DNA from: Flavobacterium enshiense DK69
GTDB taxonomy: Bacteria > Bacteroidota > Bacteroidia > Flavobacteriales > Flavobacteriaceae
Direction: 5' to 3'
DNA length: 64,000 nt
Assembly (NCBI RefSeq): GCF_000498495.1
Contig: NZ_AVCS01000011.1
Coordinates: forward strand, 1-64,000
Shown here: positions 53,086 through 61,647 of the stretch, one piece after another
Position numbering within the stretch: the stretch's first letter is position 1
How the letters are laid out: each line of letters begins with the position of its first letter
Program-made: the position numbers and the translations under genes
The notes under the pieces: model-generated
What the model was told of the DNA's origin: nothing
Database searches by the model: none
Seen by the model: the letters and a program-made list of their open reading frames with translations, nothing else

Positions 53086-53865
53086 TTATTGGATGATGAA
53101 TTTACCTCTTTCTGCGTCAAAAAAGATATTCTCGTCTTTAAAGATAGTGTTAAAGGTTCCGTCCGAAATTAAATTGCAGGGCTCGTTCTGAACCACTTTT
53201 TCGGGCGTCATAACAATCATTTCATCGCTCAGCTGAATGGCCAGATCAACATCGTGTGTTGAAAATAAAATGCATTTTTCAGTTTCGTGGGTGAGTTTCT
53301 TTAGTAATTTGAAAAGCGATACTTTGTGAACCAAATCCAGATGGGTAGTTGGTTCATCGAGAATAATAAGGTTGGTGTCTTGCGCCAATGCCCGTGCGAC
53401 CAGTACTTTCTGCAATTGACCGTCGCTGATCTCGTAATGTTTTTTACTGGAAAGATGACTGATTTGCGTTAGCTCCATGGCTTCGTGTACCTTACGTATA
53501 TCTTCTTCGGTTAAGGTTCCAATCCAATTGGTATATGGTTGACGCCCCAAAGCAACTAATTCGAAAACAGTCAGATTGCTTGGAGGCAATTTTTCAGTTA
53601 ATACAACGCTGAGGTTTTGTGCCAGTTCAAGCGGCTCGTAATCCGTTACCTTTTTACCGCTTAGATAAACATTGCCCGCCAGAGGTTTTTGGATTCCGGT
53701 AATAGTTCTTAATAAAGTTGACTTTCCGATCCCGTTCGCCCCGATTAAAGTGGTCAGCTTACTTGTGCTTAATTTCAGATTCAGGTTTTTGGCAATGACA
53801 GTTTCCCCTGCTTTAGACTTGTAGCCGGTAGTGAGATTGTCGGTATGTAGTATCGTTTTTATCAT
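53086..53865 (-). CDS. btuD: Cobalamin/haem-type ABC transporter ATP-binding protein
   Basis: A 259-residue ATPase of the FecE/BtuD group. It has Walker A GANGIGKST near residue 43, LVARALAQ in the signature region with EISDGQLQKV, Walker B LIILDEPTTHLD, and H-loop LFSTHDVD. It follows the permease gene by 15 bases. The substrate is inferred as cobalamin from the cob genes just across the divergent promoter; iron siderophore or haem is the alternative. Confidence 0.85.
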   Translation of the reverse strand: MIKTILHTDNLTTGYKSKAGETVIAKNLNLKLSTSKLTTLIGANGIGKSTLLRTITGIQKPLAGNVYLSGKKVTDYEPLELAQNLSVVLTEKLPPSNLTVFELVALGRQPYTNWIGTLTEEDIRKVHEAMELTQISHLSSKKHYEISDGQLQKVLVARALAQDTNLIILDEPTTHLDLVHKVSLFKLLKKLTHETEKCILFSTHDVDLAIQLSDEMIVMTPEKVVQNEPCNLISDGTFNTIFKDENIFFDAERGKFIIQ

Positions 53866-53880
53866 CAGATGGTATTGCCG

Positions 53881-54912
53881 TTAGTTCATCATCTTTCTTT
53901 TTTTAACTAATAGCCAGATCACGACAGGAGCACCAATCAGGGAAGTAATGGCGTTGATAGGTAAAGTAACTTCCATGCCAGGCATTTGTGAAGCGACATC
54001 GCAAATCAGCATTATTGCTGCTCCCAGAAGCAGCGTACACCAGAATAAAACAAAATGGTTGCTGGTCTGAAACAGTAATTTTGCAATATGAGGGACAGCC
54101 AGGCCAATAAAGGCAATCGGGCCTGCAAAGGCTGTAATGCTTCCTGTTAAGATACTGGTAGCAAATAAGATTACCAATCGGGTTCTTTTGAAATTTAAAC
54201 CTAAACTTCGGGCATAATTTTCACCTAATAGCAAGGCGTTTAAAGGTTTTACACTGAAAAGCCCCAGTAAAAGCCCAATCATTACCGAAACGAATAACAT
54301 ACCGATGGAAGACCAGGACAAATTACCCAGATTTCCAAGCGACCAGAAAGTAAACTTCTGAAGCTGCTCTGCTGAACTGAAATACGTCAATATGTTTACA
54401 AACGAATTGGTAAAGCTGCTAAACATCAGTCCCATGATTAATATCGCCATAGTGTCGCGCAAACGCTGTGAGACTAATAGCACAGCTATTAAAACAACAA
54501 AACTTCCAAATGTCGAAGCGAAAACCAAACCATAAGATGAAAGTAAAACGGTGCTCAAAAAAGACGGCATAAAACTCGCGCCCAATATTGTAAAAGCTAC
54601 ACTCAAACTTGCACCTGAACTTAATCCTAAGACATCTGGGCCGGCAAGAGGGTTTCGAAATAGTGTCTGCATTAACAATCCGCCAATGGAAAGTCCCATG
54701 CCAACAAGAACTGCAGTGATGGCTTTTGGTAGACGATAATTGATAATGATATATTCCCAAGTTGATTTTGTTGCCTGACCTCCAGTCAAACTGCTGAAAA
54801 CTTCTTTGAAAGGAATGGTTACGGAACCAAAACTGATGTTAATCAGAAACAGTACAATCAATCCTAAACCAAGGAGAATAAATAAAATCGTATTTCGTTT
54901 TTTGTTCGCCAA
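53881..54912 (-). CDS. btuC: FecCD/BtuC-type ABC transporter permease
   Basis: A 343-residue inner-membrane permease with about ten helices. FecCD signatures are present: VLVGMGLSIGGLLMQTLFRNPLAGPDVLG and AFAGPIAFIGLAVPHIAK (each seen in part). The permease abuts the binding-protein gene (1 base) and the ATPase gene (15 bases). Cobalamin is the likely cargo on genome context. Confidence 0.88.
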   Translation of the reverse strand: MANKKRNTILFILLGLGLIVLFLINISFGSVTIPFKEVFSSLTGGQATKSTWEYIIINYRLPKAITAVLVGMGLSIGGLLMQTLFRNPLAGPDVLGLSSGASLSVAFTILGASFMPSFLSTVLLSSYGLVFASTFGSFVVLIAVLLVSQRLRDTMAILIMGLMFSSFTNSFVNILTYFSSAEQLQKFTFWSLGNLGNLSWSSIGMLFVSVMIGLLLGLFSVKPLNALLLGENYARSLGLNFKRTRLVILFATSILTGSITAFAGPIAFIGLAVPHIAKLLFQTSNHFVLFWCTLLLGAAIMLICDVASQMPGMEVTLPINAITSLIGAPVVIWLLVKKRKMMN

Positions 54913-54913
54913 C

Positions 54914-56056
54914 TTAATTCAGCTTTTGTGCAAAGGTAAAGGTATAATCGGGAAGTAATTCCGGATGGAAGATCTTTACGAAATCTTTCAAAACTAAATC
55001 CGGACGACTAGGCGCCAATTCGTAATAAACCGTTCCTCCGGTAGCGCCCAATTTTGCCTCGAAAGTATAAACGTTTTTCTTTTTGAAAGCATCAAACTGA
55101 TTGTAATGCGGATTGCTTTCTTCTATTTCTGCTAAGGTCTTAAAAGAACCTGTGGCAATCCAACAGCCTGCGTTTTTGGCTTTGTCCAGAATGTTTTCAA
55201 AAGACAATCCTAAACTTCCGGTTCCTTCAACATCTTTCCAAAGATAATCGGCTTTGGCGTCCTGTAAAAACTGAGCTACCCAGCTGTTTCCTTTGGCAAC
55301 ATACCATTGGTCCTGATACATTGATCCGTAAAGAACCGTGGTTTCAGCTTTAGAATTTTTTACGGATTCCAAGGCTTGGTTGTAATCATTTACGATGCTG
55401 TTGAATAATTTTTCGGCTTCTTTTTGTTTTCCGAATAAGGCGGCATATAATTTTATCCATTCTGCTTTTCCAAGTGGTGACTGCTCCATCCAATCGCCCT
55501 GGATCATCACTTTCAATCCGCTTTTTTCCAGATTCTGCAGCATCGGATTATTATTGTCTACTCCGAAGGTTACAATCAGTTCGGGAGCCAAGTCGATAAG
55601 CTGCTCCATGTTAAGTTTTTCATTCTGTCCTACATTTTTTACCAAGCCTTTATCAATTAAGGCACGTGTTTTTTCAGATGAAATATAATCTGTATGCGGA
55701 AATCCAACCAGTTTTTTTTCAACACCCAGCATTTCTAAAAAAGGGACATTGGTTGTTGAGGTAACAACGATTGACTGTAATGGCACCTGAATTGAAATGT
55801 GATTTTGTAAGCTGTCGGGAACTACGGCGTTTTTTTCTTTCAGGACATAAGTGAAGTCTTTGTTCGCATCAGGCCACGGATTGGTCACTTTTACTACGGA
55901 ATAACCATCGTAGTCGTAAATCGCTAATCCGCTGGCATATTTGATTGTGTTTTCGGTAGTTACGTTTTTTTCTGTTGCTGTTTTTTCATTTTTCTTGCAT
56001 CCTACGAAGGTCAGAAGAAAGAAAACAAACATCATTTTATAAAAATAAATCTTCAT
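54914..56056 (-). CDS. btuF: Corrinoid/siderophore-binding lipoprotein of the BtuF type
   Basis: The start at 56056 (MKIYFYKMMFVFFLLTFVGC) gives 380 residues and a clean lipobox at Cys20; the longer frame adds 27 residues without sense. The class III binding-protein fold shows IVVTSTTNVPFLEMLGV, VGFPHTDYISS, LIDLAPELIVTFG and a long linking helix. It delivers the ligand to the permease. Upstream, TACCTTTG on the minus strand gives a plausible -7 element. No riboswitch lies before this operon. Confidence 0.85.
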   Translation of the reverse strand: MKIYFYKMMFVFFLLTFVGCKKNEKTATEKNVTTENTIKYASGLAIYDYDGYSVVKVTNPWPDANKDFTYVLKEKNAVVPDSLQNHISIQVPLQSIVVTSTTNVPFLEMLGVEKKLVGFPHTDYISSEKTRALIDKGLVKNVGQNEKLNMEQLIDLAPELIVTFGVDNNNPMLQNLEKSGLKVMIQGDWMEQSPLGKAEWIKLYAALFGKQKEAEKLFNSIVNDYNQALESVKNSKAETTVLYGSMYQDQWYVAKGNSWVAQFLQDAKADYLWKDVEGTGSLGLSFENILDKAKNAGCWIATGSFKTLAEIEESNPHYNQFDAFKKKNVYTFEAKLGATGGTVYYELAPSRPDLVLKDFVKIFHPELLPDYTFTFAQKLN

Positions 56057-56153
56057 TATGTTGTATTTCGATGCCCGCAAAGGTATAAGAATTTGCAAAA
56101 AAATCCTGCTTATTTTTGACTCATCAGAAAGGAACAAATAATATCTTTACCCC

Positions 56154-56534
56154 ATGAATACCATAAAAGTAAAAAAATGCTCCAGTTGTGGAACCGCTTT
56201 TAATTGTGGAGACACACCGGAAGGAAACAAATGCTGGTGCAATGATTTTCCGCCAATTTTCGCTCCAACGGATGTAGTCGATTGTCTTTGCCCTGTTTGT
56301 TTTAAGAATGCCTGCGCCGTAAAAATTGAAGACTACGTTACGACAGTTTCACCGGATTCTGCATTGGATAATCGAGCTAAAGATCTTCCGAAAACCACAA
56401 GCCTGATTGAAGGAATCGATTATTATGTTGAGAACGGCAATTATGTTTTCAAAGCCTGGTTTCATTTAAAAAGAGGACATTGTTGCCAAAATGGATGCCG
56501 ACATTGTCCGTATGGTTTTGAAAAGGAGGGATAG
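56154..56534 (+). CDS. Cysteine-rich CWC domain fused to DUF5522
   Basis: A 126-residue cysteine-rich protein. The N-terminal domain (CSSCGTAFNCGDTPEGNKCWC...LCPVCFKNAC) is a cysteine_rich_CWC type zinc-binding module; the C-terminal domain (YYVENGNYVFKAWFHLKRGHCCQNGCRHCPYGF) matches DUF5522. Both may bind zinc or iron-sulphur clusters. It is divergent from btuF with 97 bases between, so it may share regulation. No known activity. Confidence 0.85.
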   Translation: MNTIKVKKCSSCGTAFNCGDTPEGNKCWCNDFPPIFAPTDVVDCLCPVCFKNACAVKIEDYVTTVSPDSALDNRAKDLPKTTSLIEGIDYYVENGNYVFKAWFHLKRGHCCQNGCRHCPYGFEKEG

Positions 56535-56583
56535 GAGTGAAGTCGCGGAAATCTCTTATATTTACTATAAAAAATAGTAAATT

Positions 56584-57294
56584 ATGATGACAAATTTGCC
56601 AATCTACATTTCTGTTGTTTTTGTGCTGACAACTTTAGCAACACTGCTACTTTTTTATCACGTAATTAAGAATTCGAATAATGAGAGCATCAGAAGAAAA
56701 GCAAACGCCATAGCTTTCGGGATGATTGTCTGGCTTGCTTTGACGGCTGTTTTGGCTCTTAACGATGTTTACAATTCCAATCTGGATTCATTTCCTCCGA
56801 AAATTGCGATGTTTGGGGTTTGGCCTGCAATCCTGACGATAGTTCTTTTGTTCGCGACTGCAAAAGGCCGAAAGTTTATCGATTCGTTACCGTTACTGAA
56901 CATCATTTACTTGAACACCATAAGGATTCCGGTGGAGCTCGTTTTGTATTGGTTGTTCCTGAATAAAACTGTTCCCGAATTAATGACTTTTGCAGGCCGT
57001 AATTTTGATATCTTTGCGGGGCTTTCAGCTCCTTTTGTTGCTTATTTTGGATTCGGAAAAGCACGATTGAGTAGAAAAATTATTTTAATGTGGAATTTTA
57101 TTTGTCTCGGACTTTTAATCAATATTGTCGTAAATGCAGTATTATCATTACCAATACCAATACAGCAATTTGCGTTCGATCAACCGAATGTGGCACTCTT
57201 GGATTTTCCGTTTATCTGGCTGCCCGTTTTTATTGTTCCGATTGTTTTGTTCGGACATTTGGTATCCATCAGACAACTTTTGAGAAAAGAATAG
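56584..57294 (+). CDS. Membrane protein of unknown function, seven helices
   Basis: A 236-residue protein with about seven predicted membrane helices, for example IYISVVFVLTTLATLLLFY, IVWLALTAVLALNDVY, WNFICLGLLINIVVNAVL and FIWLPVFIVPIVLFGHLVSI. No charged pore motif or catalytic signature is apparent. It precedes cobU by 35 bases on the same strand, so it may be co-transcribed, but a direct role in cobalamin transport is unproven. Confidence 0.75.
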   Translation: MMTNLPIYISVVFVLTTLATLLLFYHVIKNSNNESIRRKANAIAFGMIVWLALTAVLALNDVYNSNLDSFPPKIAMFGVWPAILTIVLLFATAKGRKFIDSLPLLNIIYLNTIRIPVELVLYWLFLNKTVPELMTFAGRNFDIFAGLSAPFVAYFGFGKARLSRKIILMWNFICLGLLINIVVNAVLSLPIPIQQFAFDQPNVALLDFPFIWLPVFIVPIVLFGHLVSIRQLLRKE

Positions 57295-57329
57295 AGTGAC
57301 AGAATAGAAAATAGAAGTAATACTAATAG

Positions 57330-57842
57330 ATGATTTATTTAATAACAGGAGGGGAACGCTCCGGGAAGAGTTCCTATGCCGAAAATCTGGCAAAAGAATT
57401 ATCAGCTAGCCCCATGTATGTGGCCACAGCCCGGAAATGGGACGATGATTTCCAAAAACGCATCGACCGCCATCAGCAAGATCGTGATGAGAGATGGATT
57501 AATATAGAAAACGAAAAGCACTTGGGCGAAATCGATTTCTCCGGAAAAGTGGCTGTGGTCGATTGCGTAACGCTTTGGCTGACCAATTTTTTTGTTGATA
57601 CCAAAAATGATGTGCAGGCAAGTCTTGAACAGGCTAAGGCAGAGTTCGATAAAATTGCAAATCAATTGGATGCCACTATCATAATTATTACCAATGAAAT
57701 AGGAATGGGCGTGCACGCGGATACTCATATCGGCAGGAAATTCACAGAGTTACAGGGCTGGATGAACCAATATCTGGCAAAAAATGCAGATGAGGTTGTG
57801 CTGATGGTTTCCGGAATTCCGGTGAAAATAAAAGGGCAGTAA
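57330..57842 (+). CDS. cobU: Adenosylcobinamide kinase / adenosylcobinamide-phosphate guanylyltransferase
   Basis: A 170-residue bifunctional enzyme that phosphorylates adenosylcobinamide and then transfers GMP to form adenosylcobinamide-GDP. The P-loop is GGERSGKSSYAE at residue 6; WDDDFQKRIDRHQQDR carries the guanylylated histidine region, and VDCVTLWLTN and TNEIGMGVHAD follow family order. Its stop codon overlaps the next start (TAATG), so the two are translationally coupled. Confidence 0.94.
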   Translation: MIYLITGGERSGKSSYAENLAKELSASPMYVATARKWDDDFQKRIDRHQQDRDERWINIENEKHLGEIDFSGKVAVVDCVTLWLTNFFVDTKNDVQASLEQAKAEFDKIANQLDATIIIITNEIGMGVHADTHIGRKFTELQGWMNQYLAKNADEVVLMVSGIPVKIKGQ

Positions 57843-58486
57843 TGAATTTTGTAAGTTCCTGGAGCGGTGGAAAAGATAGTTGTTATGCCATGATGAAAGC
57901 GGTTGATGTCGGTTTTGTCCCGAAGGTGTTGCTGAATATGATGAACGAAAACGGTAAAATTTCCCGCTCCCACGGATTGCCTTTGGCGATTCTAAAGCAA
58001 CAGGCACATAAAATGCAATTGCCACTTGAGGCGGTTCCGGCGACTTGGGGCGATTACGAAGAAAAATTTATCGGTATACTCCACTATTTGAAAAATTCCT
58101 TTGATTTGGAGGCAGCCGTTTTTGGCGATATTGATTTACAATCGCATAAAGACTGGGAAGACAAAGTTTGTGAAGCTGCGTCGTTGAAAGCAGTTTTGCC
58201 CCTTTGGCAGCAAGACCGGATCATGTTGGTAAATGAAATGATAACAAGTGGTATTGAAACCATGATTGTGTCGTGTAATATACAAATGGGAGAAGGCTAT
58301 TTGGGTAAAATACTAACCAAGGAACTGGCTGCTGAATTGGAAGAAAAAGGAATTGATCCTTGTGGTGAAAATGGCGAATTTCATACTTTAGTCGTTAATT
58401 GTCCGTTATTTTCGGAGGCTATTGTACTGCCTAAATACGCTACTACGACTCATAACGACTACTGCTTTGTGGTTTGGGAAGCATAA
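57842..58486 (+). CDS. DUF71/COG2102 PP-loop ATPase (Dph6-like), B12 subgroup
   Basis: A 214-residue PP-loop protein. It starts with the ATP-binding SSWSGGKDSCYAMM, followed by the family SHGLPLAILKQQA and, later, VSCNIQMGEGYLG and CGENGEFHTLV. Eukaryotic and archaeal homologues amidate diphthine; bacteria lack diphthamide, and a bacterial subgroup has been predicted by genomics to act in cobalamin salvage. The overlap with cobU and nearness to BluB-CobT support that subgroup. The exact reaction is not known to me. Confidence 0.88.
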   Translation: MNFVSSWSGGKDSCYAMMKAVDVGFVPKVLLNMMNENGKISRSHGLPLAILKQQAHKMQLPLEAVPATWGDYEEKFIGILHYLKNSFDLEAAVFGDIDLQSHKDWEDKVCEAASLKAVLPLWQQDRIMLVNEMITSGIETMIVSCNIQMGEGYLGKILTKELAAELEEKGIDPCGENGEFHTLVVNCPLFSEAIVLPKYATTTHNDYCFVVWEA

Positions 58487-58506
58487 TTTATAAAGATTAC
58501 TTTAAG

Positions 58507-60186
58507 ATGACAGATTTATACGAAATTCTACAATCGCGCCGGGACACACGCCATTTTACAAATGATTCTGTTCCCAATGAAGTCATTGAAAAAGCATTAC
58601 AGGCAGGACATTGGGCACCTTCCGTTGGCCTGACCGATGCTACGAAATATTATTTGATTACTTCAGATGAAATTAAAAAAGCCGTTAAGGACTTATTTCT
58701 GGAATACGATAAAAAAGCGGCCAATCAGACCGATAACTCCAATCAGAAAGAACAATACAAAAACCTGAAACTAGAAGCCATTGAAGAGGCTCCTCTAGGT
58801 TTGGTTATCTGTTATGACCGTTCGGTTCTGAATAATTTTACCATCGGAACTGTCGGAAGCAATGAAGCAATAAAATTCAGCGCCGTTTGTGCGGCCCAAA
58901 ATATATGGTTGTCACTTACGGAACAAGGGTATTCGATGGGCTGGGTTTCGATTCTGAATTACTATCAGTTTAAGAAATTATTGGGTTTCCCCGAACATAT
59001 TGAGCCGCTGGGCTATTTCTGTATCGGAAAACCCGCGACGAATTACAACAACCAGCCGATGCTACAACAGTTGCAATGGAAACAGAAATCGGAAAAACCT
59101 TTTGTGGAAGAAATTTCAGAGTTTCATAAAACCGATTCGTACAATAATTTGCCGGCGGAAAATGCACTCGAAAATGTTTCTGCAGAATTTGAAGTTACAT
59201 TGCAGCATAAAATCGACCATAAGACCAAACCAACAGGCGCTTTGGGAATTCTGGAAGTTTTGGCAAAGCAAATCGGAACTGTTTTCAAAACACTGGAACC
59301 TAAAATCCTTCAGCCAAATATCGTGGTTTTTGCCGCCGATCATGGAATTGCAAATCACGGAGTAAGTGCCTATCCTCAGGATGTGACAAGACAAATGGTT
59401 GCTAATTTCCTTGAAGGAGGAGCCGCGATTAATGTGTTTTGCAGACAGCATAATATTCAGTTGTCCGTGGTGGATTCGGGAGTGAATTACGATTTTGCTC
59501 CGATCTCCAATTTAATAACCGCAAAAATAGACCGGGGAACAAAATCGTTTTTACAAGGTCCGGCCATGAGCAAAGAACAATTGGAACTTTGTTTTGAAAA
59601 AGGAAGCGAAATTGTTTCCGCCATCGCACAAAAAGGAAGCAATTGTATCGGTTTTGGGGAAATGGGTATTGGAAACACCTCTACTGCTTCAGTATTGATG
59701 AGTGTCATCACTGGAATTCCAATTGAAGACTGCGTTGGAAAAGGTACAGGTGTAAATGACGAAAAACTCCGATTTAAAAACGAGATTTTGCGAAAAGCAA
59801 TTGACAGCTGTGACGGAAATGATTCTTTAGATGAAAAACTGGCTTATTTTGGAGGATTCGAAATTCTGCAGATGGCAGGAGGAATGCTTGAAGCATATAA
59901 AAATAACATGCTTGTTTTGGTGGATGGATTCATATGCAGCGTGGCTTTTTTGATTGCTTTCAAAAAGAACCCGTCGATTATCAAAAACGCTGTTTTCAGT
60001 CACCAATCGGCCGAACAAGCCCATATAAAACTATTGAATTATTTAGAAGTAAAAGCTATTTTGCAACTCGATCTGAGGTTAGGCGAAGGGACAGGTTGTG
60101 CCGTTGCGTTTCCAATCGTACAGTCGGCCGTGGCTTTTCTGAATGAAATGGCGAGTTTTGAAAGTGCCGGAGTGAGTAATAAGTAG
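58507..60186 (+). CDS. bluB-cobT: Fused 5,6-dimethylbenzimidazole synthase (BluB) and CobT
   Basis: A 559-residue two-domain enzyme from the ATG at 58507. Residues about 1-215 are the BluB nitroreductase-fold (SRRDTRHFTNDSV, GHWAPSVGLTDATKY), which cuts up reduced FMN with oxygen to make dimethylbenzimidazole. Residues about 225-559 are CobT, with KPTGALGILEVLA, FAADHGIANHGVSAYPQDVT, GEMGIGNTSTASVL and LRLGEGTGCA, where the glutamate is catalytic. CobT attaches the base to nicotinate mononucleotide. The fusion should channel the base directly. Start is 20 bases after the previous stop. Confidence 0.92.
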   Translation: MTDLYEILQSRRDTRHFTNDSVPNEVIEKALQAGHWAPSVGLTDATKYYLITSDEIKKAVKDLFLEYDKKAANQTDNSNQKEQYKNLKLEAIEEAPLGLVICYDRSVLNNFTIGTVGSNEAIKFSAVCAAQNIWLSLTEQGYSMGWVSILNYYQFKKLLGFPEHIEPLGYFCIGKPATNYNNQPMLQQLQWKQKSEKPFVEEISEFHKTDSYNNLPAENALENVSAEFEVTLQHKIDHKTKPTGALGILEVLAKQIGTVFKTLEPKILQPNIVVFAADHGIANHGVSAYPQDVTRQMVANFLEGGAAINVFCRQHNIQLSVVDSGVNYDFAPISNLITAKIDRGTKSFLQGPAMSKEQLELCFEKGSEIVSAIAQKGSNCIGFGEMGIGNTSTASVLMSVITGIPIEDCVGKGTGVNDEKLRFKNEILRKAIDSCDGNDSLDEKLAYFGGFEILQMAGGMLEAYKNNMLVLVDGFICSVAFLIAFKKNPSIIKNAVFSHQSAEQAHIKLLNYLEVKAILQLDLRLGEGTGCAVAFPIVQSAVAFLNEMASFESAGVSNK

Positions 60187-60293
60187 GTAGTGTTCCGTGG
60201 GCAGAAATCAGAAGGCAGAGCAATCTTAATCATAATATTAATCCGTAGATGATTCGTGTTGCTTGCATCCGTATTGTCCACGTTCCAAATCAA

Positions 60294-61091
60294 ATGAAAA
60301 AAGAGTTACATATATTTTTTACGGCGTTGATGTTTTACACCCGGATTCCGTGTCCGAAAGATATCAATCACGATCCTGATTATCTAAATAAAGCATCACG
60401 TTATTTTCCTTTGATTGGTTGGATTGTTGGAGCTGTGGCATTTTGTGCTTATTCCGTTTTTGATTATCTGATAGCTCCTGAAATCGCGGTGCTGTTTTCG
60501 ATGATAGCTTCCATTTTGGTTACCGGAGCTTTTCATGAGGACGGTTTTGCCGATGTTTGCGATGGTTTTGGTGGCGGATGGACCAAAGAAAAAATCCTGA
60601 TGATTATGAAAGACAGTGCCATTGGCGCTTATGGAGCGATTGGCGTTGTGTTGCTTTTGCTGACAAAATTCATTTCAACAGATTTACTCTTAAAAAATGC
60701 TGAAATGAGTAGCCTGAATCCTTATCTTGTTTTTTTATTACTATTTATCACAGCACACTCTATAAGCCGATTGGCGGCCGTTTCAATTGTTTTCACCCAT
60801 CAGTATTCGCGTGAGGATGCTTCAAGTAAAAGCAAACCGATAGCCCAGAAATTCACTTGGAGGGAAGTGACTGGCGCATTCTTTTTCGGGTTATTACCGC
60901 TTCTTGTTTTGTCTTGTTTTCAATGGCAGTTGCTTTTTGCTTTGATTCCTGTTTTTATAACCCGATTTTTTTTGGTGCGTTATTTTCAGAAGTGGATTCA
61001 CGGTTATACCGGAGATTGCTTGGGTGCAACGCAACAGGTTTGTGAAGTTGTTTTTTATCTTTCAACTATTGCAATATGGAAATTTATTTAG
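60294..61091 (+). CDS. cobS: Adenosylcobinamide-GDP ribazoletransferase
   Basis: A 265-residue inner-membrane enzyme that joins adenosylcobinamide-GDP with alpha-ribazole (phosphate) to finish the cobalamin nucleotide loop. The start at 60294 (MKKELHIFFTALMFYTRIP) follows the family; the longer frame adds 15 odd residues. The signature ADVCDGFGGGWTKEKILMIMK holds the metal-binding acidic residues. Six or so helices follow. Its stop lies 16 bases inside the phosphatase gene. Confidence 0.93.
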   Translation: MKKELHIFFTALMFYTRIPCPKDINHDPDYLNKASRYFPLIGWIVGAVAFCAYSVFDYLIAPEIAVLFSMIASILVTGAFHEDGFADVCDGFGGGWTKEKILMIMKDSAIGAYGAIGVVLLLLTKFISTDLLLKNAEMSSLNPYLVFLLLFITAHSISRLAAVSIVFTHQYSREDASSKSKPIAQKFTWREVTGAFFFGLLPLLVLSCFQWQLLFALIPVFITRFFLVRYFQKWIHGYTGDCLGATQQVCEVVFYLSTIAIWKFI

Positions 61092-61603
61092 TCCGACATA
61101 CAGAAACCGTCTGCAGAAAGGGGATTTGTTATGGCCAATCTGATGTTGGTTTGCTTGAACCTTTCGTTGATCAGTTTGAAAACATAAAAGAACAAATTCC
61201 GACAGATTCCGTGTTTTTTTCTAGTCCGCTGCAGCGCTGTACCATCCTGACGGATTATTTGGCGGATGGAAATTATCAAACCGATGTAAGGCTCATGGAA
61301 ATGAGTTTTGGCGATTGGGAAATGAAAAAATGGGATGACATAAATCCAGAGGAACTCGATCCGTGGATGAAAGATTATGTGCATATTAAAGTTCCTAACG
61401 GTGAATCGTTTACCGAACTATACAATAGAGTAATTGATTTTGCGGAAACTGCTTTTCCATCAGATATGGCAAAACCGATTGTGGTGGTAACGCACGCCGG
61501 CGTAATACGGAGCTTTTTATGTAAAATCAATAATCTGCCATTAAAAGAAGCTTTTCAGAATAAAGTTGAATTCGGACAAGTGATTAAAATCGTAATGGAA
61601 TAA
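61076..61603 (+). CDS. cobC: Alpha-ribazole phosphatase (histidine phosphatase family)
   Basis: A 175-residue phosphatase of the phosphoglycerate-mutase fold. The phospho-accepting histidine is in YLVRHTETVCRKGICYGQSD, and the second catalytic histidine is in VVTHAGVIRSF. In cob operons such proteins remove the 5'-phosphate from alpha-ribazole phosphate or adenosylcobalamin phosphate. Overlap with cobS by 16 bases implies coupling. Terminator-like hairpin follows at 61612-61640. Confidence 0.9.
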   Translation: MEIYLVRHTETVCRKGICYGQSDVGLLEPFVDQFENIKEQIPTDSVFFSSPLQRCTILTDYLADGNYQTDVRLMEMSFGDWEMKKWDDINPEELDPWMKDYVHIKVPNGESFTELYNRVIDFAETAFPSDMAKPIVVVTHAGVIRSFLCKINNLPLKEAFQNKVEFGQVIKIVME

Positions 61604-61611
61604 AATGAAAA

Positions 61612-61640
61612 CAGCATCAAAATAATGATGCCGCTTTTTT
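61612..61640 (+). terminator. Probable terminator of the cob operon
   Basis: GCATCA (61614-61619) and TGATGC (61626-61631) form a 6-bp stem with a 6-base loop, followed a few bases later by T6. Confidence 0.6.
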
Positions 61641-61647
61641 AATAATA

